Assembly: GCA_963693305.1 (NCBI GenBank)
Contig: OY855908.1
Location: 9,268,516-9,332,515 of the forward strand
Reading direction: 5' to 3'
Source: Meandrina meandrites
Lineage: Eukaryota; Cnidaria; Anthozoa; Scleractinia; Meandrinidae
DNA length: 64,000 bases
Made by a program: the position numbers and the translations under genes. The notes under the pieces are model-generated. The model saw nothing but the letters and a program-made list of their open reading frames with translations, did not search any database and was not told the origin of the DNA. Within the stretch, counting starts at the first letter, position 1. Each line of letters opens with the position of its first letter. Below, in pieces: positions 55,769-64,000 of this stretch.

Positions 55769-55936
55769 ATGGCGGACATTGACGAGGTCTCATGCTCGAG
55801 TGACTCTGAACATGTAAATCCCTTAAAAATAGCAGCTGCAGCAGGCACCAGACTAAGTACTCCAGATATTACGGCTAAAATCTTCCGTCAGAGATTTGTT
55901 GCTGTCAACCCTGCAAGCAAGTTAGGCCTGGTTTAA
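55769..55936 (+). CDS. Possible short first exon or orphan frame
   Basis: ATGGCGGACATTGACGAGG opens MADIDEVSCSSDSEHVNPLK, then IAAAAGTRLSTPDITAKIF and ends in a stop at 55936 within the edge of the next MITE. Copy 1 (13026-13095) keeps only the second half and has stops before it. An acidic start after an AAA context resembles a genuine N-terminus, but no family was recognised and no splice donor was confirmed. Confidence 0.3.
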   Translation: MADIDEVSCSSDSEHVNPLKIAAAAGTRLSTPDITAKIFRQRFVAVNPASKLGLV

Positions 55937-56470
55937 ACGTCGCATTTTACATGCGCCGAATCAAATTGCCGACTTAAATGCATGCAAAATGTGACGTTTA
56001 AAACAATTAAATTCGGCAGATTTGAATTAAATAAATGCGAATTCAGTCGAATATTCGACTGTTCCAGTTTCATTGCCGTTCATAGCCGTTCTTTGCGGAA
56101 AAACAACGTGAAATGACCAGATTTTGCGTATTGTGGACAACCTGAGCCACGACGGATAACTTGGGGTTTTTACATTTGGAATAGAACGCTCAGCAATTAA
56201 ATGCGACGTCTAAAACCAAAGCCGAAAATTTTAATTCAAGTCGACTTGAATTAGTATTGTATTCGGCGCAAAATATAATGTAAAATGGGGTCGCCGACTA
56301 CCTCTCGGAACGAGTTACTTCATTGGTTCTTAAAACAATAGATAACAGGTCATAACAATGCCCCTAGCCCTGAATAACAATAGAGGTAGTGTTTACAGCG
56401 GGGGAATGAAAATAGAGGTTCCAGAGAGGTAGTGTCTTACTGGTAAAAAGCGACGTTTAAACCAGGCCTT
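55924..56470. mobile_element. TIR element, TTAGGCCTGGTTTAAACGTC ends
   Basis: TTAGGCCTGGTTTAAACGTC at the left is inverted at the right (GCGACGTTTAAACCAGGCCT). The inner arms GTCGCATTTTACATGCG and the AATTCGGC/GCCGAA words continue the fold. The 26062-like repeat is nested at 56305-56446. Confidence 0.8.
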
Positions 56471-56559
56471 ATATGTATTTTCTCGCGTTAAGGAATGCAC
56501 GCATGTTTGAGTGCTTGTACGGATGTGTCGGTATTTGAGTGCTTGTACGAATGTTATTT

Positions 56560-57485
56560 GTCAGCCGGTAGCGAAAGTGAAACCTGCAGCATCAGAGCAT
56601 TCCATGGCTGATGTAATACCTTTTTTAGTGTATTCAATATTCCCTTTGAATCCAACGTTTCGATAACCGCGTTCCAAAAATTAACTCCATTTTTGCTAAT
56701 TAACAACTTTCTTCCTCAAAAGTCACGGTTAAGATTAATTTTTTGTACTATGAGTTAAGTACTAGTAAAGTAGTCACGCGAGTCACACAATCCGTGGTTT
56801 ACGTTATCTTCAGCTATCTAATCCTAGGTAGCTAGGTGGTTTTTCCCTACTTATGACGTAACCCCTGCAAGTTCGGGCACGCTCAATTGTATATTTCAGC
56901 AAATATTTAATTTCCTTCAAATCTCGGTACTCGCTTCGATTAAAACAGCCAGAGAATTAACTTCAATTGCCCAAACCCACAAGAAATACATGCAAAATTT
57001 CAATAAATTTATGGCCATCGCTTCTGGCGAAATAAGCTTGCAAACAAAACACTATCTTATTTGTCACGTAGCGAAAGTAAAAGCTGCAACATCAGCGCAT
57101 TCCATGGCTGACGTAATACCTTTTTTAGTGTATTCAATATTCCCTTTGAATCCAACCCTTCAATAAGACCAAAAGAAAAAATACTTTACACACAATAAAG
57201 AAAAGAATACTCGCAACATTTTCCGTACATTAATGTTTCAACAGCTTTTGGCGAATATACATCACAGGTTGCGTGATACAGTCCCGATCACGATTTGGTC
57301 GAGTGGAGGTTTGGGTCTGGTTACCGACAAAAAAAACAAGAAGATGCAAGCATCTTAAAACCGCGCGTTCTTAAATTAACTCCATTTTTGCTAATTAACA
57401 GGTTTCTTACTCAAAAAAGTCACGGTTAAATTAAATTTGTTTTATACTGACTAGCAAAGTAGTCACACGAGTCACACAATCCAAT
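56560..57485 (-). repeat. Inverted, diverged satellite units left of the array
   Basis: On the minus strand this holds part of one unit, a complete unit (about 56660-57345) and the start of a third (from 57358) of the ~700-bp satellite. Boundary at 57337-57366: GCGCGGTTTTAAGATGC, TT, GCATCTTCTTG, a hairpin followed by CTTG. Confidence 0.85.
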
Positions 57486-57501
57486 ATTGCACCATCACCC
57501 A

Positions 57502-57563
57502 CAACCTCGTTCCCAGGGTCTCTCTCTCCCCGCCCCCAAGAGCGAGAGAAGAGAGACCCTGGT
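57502..57563. mobile_element. Short palindromic insertion, CAACCTCGTTCCCAGG end
   Basis: CAACCTCGTTCCCAGGGTCTC and GAGAGACCCTGGTTG pair around a CCCCGCCCCC centre. An inverted relative is at 63614-63661. Confidence 0.75.
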
Positions 57564-57726
57564 TGCGGCTGGTCACGTGATCTGGGTGACAAACCAAAAC
57601 CGCAGGGAGGGTTGTTCCTCAACAAAATTTTGTCCACCGTACAATTTTTTTTCGGCGTTTGCACTGTATTGCACTACGACATGACCGTAATGCAACATAC
57701 CGGAGCCACGTGAAAAAAGTGTTTAT

Positions 57727-57848
57727 TAACCGCGCGGCCATGGGCCGAGCGCGGTTCTTGCTTTACACGGGATTTATTATTAACCGCGCGGCCATGGGCC
57801 GAGCGCGGTTCTTGTTAACCGCGCGGCCATGGGCCGAGCGCGGTTCTT
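57727..57848 (+). repeat. Three copies of a GC-rich hairpin at the array start
   Basis: AACCGCGCGGCCATGGGCCG followed by AGCGCGGTTCTTG occurs at about 57727, 57781 and 57815. The 8-bp ends AACCGCGC/GCGCGGTT pair. Two more copies lie at 60596-60686 between units 4 and 5. Confidence 0.9.
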
Positions 57849-57902
57849 GCTTTGCACGTGATTTATTATTATTATTATTATTTTTTTTTTTGTATTTTTT
57901 TT

Positions 57903-60900
57903 GTCGGTGACCAGACGCAAACCTCCACTCGGCCAAGTCGTGATCGGGACTGAATCACGCAACCTGTGATGTTTATTCGCCAAAAGCTGTTGAAACATGA
58001 ATGTACGGAAAATGTTGCGGATATTGTTTTCTTTATTGTGTATAAAGTATATTTTCTTTTGGTTTTATCGAAGCGTTCGATTCAAAGCGAATGTTGAATA
58101 CACTGAAAAAGGTATTACGTCAGCCATGGAATGCGCTGATGTTGCAGGTTTCACTTTCGTTACGTGACAAATAACATTGTGTTTCATTTGCATGTTTATG
58201 TCGGCAGAAGCAACGGTCATTAATTTAATTTGTTTCCTCTTCTGCGAGTATTTCTTGTGGGTTTAGGCAATCGAAGTGAATTCTTTGGCTATTTCCTTGA
58301 AGTGAGTTTAAATATTTGAAAGGAAATAAAATATTTGCTTAAGTAAACAATTGAGCGTGCCTGAACGTGCAGGGGCTACGTCATTAGAAGGGAAAAACCC
58401 CCAAACTAAAGATAGCCGGGCACAACACGCGGATTGTGTGACTAACGTGACTACTTTGCTACTCCTTTACTCATAATACGGATTAAATTTAACCGTGACT
58501 TTTGAGAAAGAAAGCTGTTAATTAGCCAAAAATATAAGCGCGGTTTTAAGTTGCTATAGCAACTTCTTGTTTTACACGGGATTTATTATTATTTTTTTTT
58601 TGTCGGTGACTAGACGCAAACCTCCACTCGGCCAAATCGTGATCGGGACTGAATCACGCAACCTGTGATGTTTATTCGCCAAAAGCTGTTGAAACATGAA
58701 TGTACGAAAAATGTTGCGGATATTGTTTTCTTTATTGTGTATAAAGTATATTTTCTTTTGGTTTTATCGAAGCGTTCGATTCAAAGCGATTGTTGAATAC
58801 ACTGAAAAAGGTATTACGTCAGCCATGGAATGCGCTGATGTTGCAGGTTTCACTTTCGTTACGTGACAAATACCATTGTGTTTCATTTGCATGTTTATGT
58901 CGGCAGAAGCGACGGTCATTAATTTAATTTGTTTCCTCTTCTGCGAGTATTTCTTGTGGGTTTAGGCAATCGAAGTGAATTCTTTGGCTATTTCCTTGAA
59001 GTGAGTTGAAATATTTGAAAAGAAATGAAATATTTGCTTAAGTAAACAATTGAGCGTGCCCGAACATGCAGGGGTTACGTCATTAGAAGGGAAAAATCCC
59101 CAAGCTAAAGATAGCTGGGGAAAACGGAGACCTCGGATTGTGTGACTAACGTGACTACTTTGCTAATCCTTTACTCATAAGGCAAACATATTAAATTTAA
59201 CCGTGACTTTTGAGAAAGAAAGCTGTTAATTAGCCAAAAATATAAGCGCGGTTTTAAGTTGCTATAGCAACTTCTTGTTATTTTTTTTTTTGTCGGTGAC
59301 TAGACGCAAACCTCCACTCGGCCAAATCGTGCTCGGGACTGAATCACGCAACCTGTGATGTTTATTCGCCAAAAGCTGTTGAAACATGAATGAAAGGAAA
59401 ATTTTGCGGATATTGTTTTCTTTATTGTGCATACAGCATATTTTCTTTTGGTTTTATTGAAGCGTTCGACTCAAAGCGAATGTTGAATACACTGAAAAAG
59501 GTATTACGTCAGCGATGGAATGCGCTGATGTTGCAGGTTTCACTTTCGTTACGTGACAAATAACATTGTGTTTCATTTGCATGTTTATGTCTGCAGAAGC
59601 GACGGTCATTAATTTAATTTGTTTCCTCTTCTGCGAGTATTTCTTGTGGGTTTAGGCAATCGAAGTGAATTCTTTGGCTATTTCATCGAAGTGAGTTCAA
59701 AGATTTGAAAGGAAATGAAATATTTGCTTAAGTAAACAATTGAGCGAGTCCGAACGTGCAGGGGTTACGTCATTAGAAGGGAAAACCTCCAAGGTAAGCA
59801 CTTGCAAGGATTACATCATTGGTAGGGAAATTACCGCCGTACACCGCCCTTCTAAATATAGCCGTGAACATTAAATTTCGCCCTGACTTTTGAGAAAGAA
59901 AGCTGTGCATTAGCAAAAAAATATAAGCGCGGTTTTAAGTTGCTATAGCAACTTCTTGTTTTTTTTTATGTCGGTGACCAGACGCAAACCTCCACTCGGC
60001 CAAATCGTCATCGGGACTGAATCACGCAACCTGTGATGTTTATTCGCCAAAAGCTGTTGAAACATGAATGTACGGAAAATGTTGCGGATATTGTTTTCTT
60101 TATTGTGTATAAAGTATATTTTCTTTTGGTTTTATCGAAGCGTTCGATTCAAAGCGAATGTTGAATAAACTGAAAAAGGTATTACGTCAGCCATGGAATG
60201 CGCTGATGTTGCAGGTTTCACTTTCGATACGTGACAAATAACATTGTGTTTCATTTGCATGTTTATGTCGGCAGAAGCAACGGTCATTAATTTAATTTGT
60301 TTCCTCTTCTGCGAGTATTTCTTGTGGGTTTAGGCAATCGAAGTGAATTCTTTGGCTATTTCCTTGAAGTGAGTTCAAATGTTTTAAAGGAAATGAAATA
60401 TTTGCTTAAGTAAACAATTGAGCGTGCCCGAACGTGCAGGGGCTACGTCATTAGAAGGGAAAACCCCCAAGCTAAAGATAGCCGGGGAAAACGTAAACCT
60501 CGGATTGTGTGACTCACGTGACTACTTTGCTTGTCCTTTACTCATAATGCAAACAGATTAAATTTAACCGTGACTTTTGAGAAAGAAAGCTGTTAATTAA
60601 CCGCGCGGCCATGGGCCGAGCGCGGTTCTTGCTTTGCACGTGATTTATTATTAACCGCGCGGCCATGGGCCGAGCGCGGTTCTTGCTCTGCACGGGATTT
60701 AATTTTTTTCGTTTTTTTGTCGGTGACTAGACGGAAACCTCCACTCGGCCAAATCGTGATAGGGACTGAATCACGCAACCTGTGATGTTTATTCGCCAAA
60801 AGCTGTTGAAACATGAATGTACGGAAAATGTTGCGGATATTGTTTTCTTTATTGTGTATAAAGTATATTTTCTTTTGGTTTTATCGAAGCGTTCGATTCA

Positions 60901-63495
60901 AAGCCAATGTTGAATACACTGAAAAAGGTATTACGTCAGCCATGGAATGTGCTGATGTTGCAGGTTTCACTTTCGTTACGTGACCAATAACATTGTGTTT
61001 CATTTGCATGTTTATGTCGGCAGAAGCGACGGTCATTAATTTAATTTGTTTCCTCTTCTGCGAGTATTTCTTGTGGGTTTAGGCAATCGAAGTAAATTCT
61101 TTGGCTATTTCCTTGAAGTGAGTTCAAATATTTGAAAGGAAATGAAATATTTGCTTAAGTAAACAATTGAGCGTGCCCGAACGTGCAGGGGTTACGTCAT
61201 TAGAAGGGAAAAACCCCCAAGCTAAAGATAGCCGGGGACAACGTAAACTTCAGATTGTGTGACTAACGTGACTACTTTGCTAGTCCTTTACTCATAATGC
61301 AAACAAATTAAATTTAACCGTGACTTTTGAGAAAGAAAACTGTTATTTAGCCAAAAATATAAGCGCGGTTTTAAGTTGCTATAGCAACTTCTTGTTTTTT
61401 TTCGTTTTTTTGTCGGTGACCAGACCCAAACCTCCACTCGGCCAAATCGTGATTAGGGCTTTGAAATCACGCAACCTATGATGTTTATTCGCCAAAAGCT
61501 GTTGAAACATTAATGTACCGAAAATGTTGCGGATATTGTTTTCTTTATTGTGTATAAAGTATATTTTCTTTTGGTTTTATCGAAGCGTTGGATTGAAAGC
61601 GAATGTTGAATACGCTGAAAAAAGGTATTACATCAGCCATGGAATGCGCTGATGTTGCAGGTTTCACTTTCATTACGTGACAAATAACATTGTGTTTTAT
61701 TTGCATGTTTATGTTGGCAGAAGCGACGGTCATTAATTTAATTTGTTTCCTCTTCTGCGAGTATTTCTTGTGGGTTTAGGCAATCGAAGTGAATTCTTTG
61801 GCTGTTTCATCGAAGTGAGTTCAAAGATTTGAAAGGAAATGAAATATTTGCTAAAGTAAACAACTGAGCGTGCCCGAACGTGCAGGGGTTACGTCATTAG
61901 AAGGGAAAAACCCCTAAGCTAAAGATAGCCGGGGACAACTTAAACCTCGGATTGTGTGATTAACGTGACTACTTTGCTAGTCCTTTACTCATAATGCAAA
62001 CAGATTAAATTTAACCGTGACTTTTGAGAAAGAAAGCTGTAATGAGCCAAAAATATAAGCGCGGTTTTAAGTTGCTATAGCAACTTCTTGTTATTATTAT
62101 TTTTTCTTTTTGTATTTTTTTTGTCGGTGACCAGACGCAAACCTCCACTCGGCTAAATCGTCATCGGGACTGAATCACGCAACCTGTGATGTTTATTCGC
62201 CAAAAGCTAATGAAACATGAATGTACGGAAAATGTTGCGGATATTGTTTTCTTTATTGTGTATAAAGTATATTTTCTTTCGGTTTTATCGAAGCGTTCGA
62301 TTCAAAGCGAATGTTGAATACACTGAAAAAGGTATTACGTCAGCCATGGAATGCGCTGATGTTGCAGGTTTCACTTTCGTTTCGTGACAAATACCATTGT
62401 GTTTCATTTGCATGTTTATGTCGGCAGAAGCGACGGTCATTAATTTAATTTGTTTCCTCTTCTGCGAGTATTTCTTGTTGGTTTAGGCAATCGAAGTGAA
62501 TTCTTTGGCTATTTCCTTGAAGTGAGTTCAAATATTTGAAAGGAAATAAAATATTTGCTTAAGTAAACAATTGAGCGAGCCTGAACGTGCAAGGGTTACG
62601 TCATTAGAAGGGAAAAACCCCCAAGCTAACTGAAGCTATCCGGGGACAACGTAACCCTCGGATTGTGTGACTAACGTGACTACTTTGCTAGTCCTTTACT
62701 CATAATGCAAACAGATTAAATTTAACCGTGGCTTTTGAGAAAGAAAGCTGTTAATTAGCCAAAAATATAAGCGCGGTTTTAAGTTGCTATAGCAACTTCT
62801 TGTTATTTTTTTTTTGTATTTTTTTTGTCTGTGACCAGACCCAAACCTCCATTTGGCCAAATCGTGTTTGGGACTTTGAAATCACGCAACCTATGATGTT
62901 TATTCACCAAAAGCTGTTGAAACATTAATGTACCGAAAATGTTGCGGATATTGTTTTCTTTATTGTGTATAAAGTATATTTTCTTTTGGTTTTATCGAAG
63001 CGTTGGATTCAAAGCGAATGTTGAATACACTGAAAAAAGGTATTACGTCAGCCATGGAATGCGCTGATGTTGCAGATTTCACTTTCATTACGTTACAAAT
63101 AAGTTATTTGCATGTTTATGTTGGCAGAAGCGACGGTCATTAATTTAATTTGTTTCCTTCCGCGAGTATTTCTTGTGGGTTTAGGCAATCGAAGTGAATT
63201 CTTTGGCTATTTCATCGAAGTGAGTTCAAAGATTTGAAAGGAATGAAAGATTTGCTTAAGTAAACAATTGAGCGTGCCCGAACGTGCAGGGGCTACGTCA
63301 TCAGAAGGGAAAAACCCCCAAGCTAAAGATAGCCGGTGACAACGTAAACCTCGGATTGTGTGACTAACGTGACTACTTTGCTAGTGCTTTACTCATAATG
63401 AAACAGATTAAATTTAACCGTGGCTTTTGAGAAAGAAACTGTTAATTAGGCAAAAATATAAGCGCGGTTTTAAGTTGCTATAGCAACTTCTTGTT
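57903..63495 (+). repeat. ~700-bp satellite, eight direct units
   Basis: Units start at GTCGGTGAC: 57903, 58602, 59292, 59970, 60719, 61412, 62123 and 62827 (GTCTGTGAC). Spacing is 678-749 bp. Shared landmarks: AACCTCCACTCGGCC, AAGCTGTTGAAACAT, TATTACGTCAGCCATGGAAT, ACGGTCATTAATTTAATTTG, ACGTCATTAGAAGGGAAAA, then ATATAAGCGCGGTTTTAAG and the terminal stem-loop TTGCTATAGCAA with CTTGTT. The T-rich linker between hairpin and next unit varies in length. No long frame; frames near 57780-57998 and 60593-60814 (minus) just repeat the unit. Unit 3's right part (59790-59880) is variant and matches the right flank inverted. Confidence 0.95.
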
Positions 63496-64000
63496 TTGGT
63501 GGCAACACTTTACGCTCTCCTGTAGGCTTAGTATTGACAAAAGCAGTCTAAGCCGCCCTCCCTTCAACGAATTTTTTGTCACCACCCAAATTCTGGGTGG
63601 CACGTGACCAGCCGCAACCAGGGTCTCTCTCTTCAGAGAGAGACCCTGGGAACGAGGTTGCATCACCCACAGCCGTAGTGAAATTTATGATGACGTAATG
63701 GTCTTAATCTGGAACTTCGCTTGGGACATGTATCGGAATGAATTTAGCATTCCGCTATTTGAACGCTATTAATAACAGCTGTTTTCCTTACGTAAAAGTC
63801 ACGATTAAATGTAATTGGTTTATACCGTGAGTTAGGACGTAAGAAGGTAGGCACGCGAGTCTCACATTTCAGGCTTTGCATTGTTCACGGCTATCTTTAG
63901 TAACTACGGCGGTGTACGGGGGTAATTTCCCTACCAATGACGTAATCCTTGCAAGTGCTTACCTAGGCACAATTTTTTTCCTTGAGATCTCCGCTGAATT
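63496..64000 (-). repeat. Right flank: inverted satellite-related sequence with palindromic insertion
   Basis: From about 63660 onward AAAAGTCACGATTAAATGTA, GACGTAATCCTTGCAAGTGC and GGCGGTGTACGG are the inverse of parts of unit 3 (59790-59890) and of other units, so the array is bordered by inverted copies on both sides. A palindrome CCAGGGTCTCTCTC/GAGAGAGACCCTGG plus AACGAGGTTG lies at 63614-63661. The sequence runs out of the window. Confidence 0.75.

Noticed and set aside
57903..63495. CRISPR or gene cluster
   Set aside because: Units are ~700 bp, nearly contiguous, lack unique spacers and have no frames; eukaryotic satellite.
1..64000. LTR retrotransposons or viral genes
   Set aside because: No long direct terminal repeats, gag, integrase or protease motifs were seen; all RT fragments are non-LTR or Penelope-like.

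Overview
This is eukaryotic, AT-rich, intron-bearing DNA with a very high load of short inverted-repeat transposons. The mix of elements (CR1/L2-like, RTE-like and Penelope-like reverse transcriptases, tRNA-derived SINEs, THAP transposon remnants, dozens of MITEs and fold-back elements) and a secreted cysteine-rich gene family suggest a cnidarian, most likely an anthozoan such as a stony coral. That assignment rests on recognition of element styles and was not checked by database search. No rRNA, CRISPR array or bacterial operon is present. Almost every computed ORF is a chance frame.

Backbone. Two direct copies of one ancestral segment are visible. Copy 1 covers about 1-13,095 and copy 2 about 31,001-55,925. 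Five collinear blocks establish this: 1-690 with 31,001-36,060; 2,573-3,797 with 40,461-42,337; 8,802-9,367 with 45,579-46,395; 9,490-10,190 with 54,329-55,690; 13,026-13,095 with 55,827-55,890. Each copy carries, on the minus strand, a copy of the same gene. Exon 1 encodes a signal peptide plus a Cys-rich start, and a 91-nt exon 2 carries a WNPCxPF motif, with intact splice sites and matching phase. I read it as a secreted MRH-like protein; the later exons were not located.

Because the copies align, many transposon insertions can be read as filled versus empty sites. Copy 2 has gained a THAP-coding Kolobok-like element (TTAA target duplication), a 2.9-kb repeat, a 161-bp GC-rich insertion with a 10-bp target duplication, a ~680-bp palindrome, and a ~7.9-kb element with ~320-bp terminal inverted repeats. 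The last holds a Penelope-type reverse transcriptase fragment, a broken PIN/FEN-like nuclease with a CXC-like Cys-rich tail, and a nested CR1/L2-like retrotransposon.

Between the copies (13.1-31 kb) lie a Penelope-like RT fragment and a damaged homeobox exon bracketed by inverted ATCGATGA minisatellites, a pair of mirror-image elements (18.3-21.0 kb and 33.0-35.5 kb), SINEs, and an 819-bp-arm inverted repeat (27.1-30.0 kb). A complete hammerhead ribozyme fold lies at 10,964-11,025 on the minus strand, with both stems I and II, the core and the cleavage site present.

The right end (56.6-64 kb) is a satellite block: eight direct ~700-bp units (57,903-63,495) flanked on both sides by inverted, diverged units. 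Unit ends carry a stem-loop followed by CTTG. The stem shows a compensatory base change between array and flank, and in some units it is replaced by an alternative GC-rich hairpin. This suggests the hairpin is a selected terminus of the mobile or replicating ancestor of the satellite.
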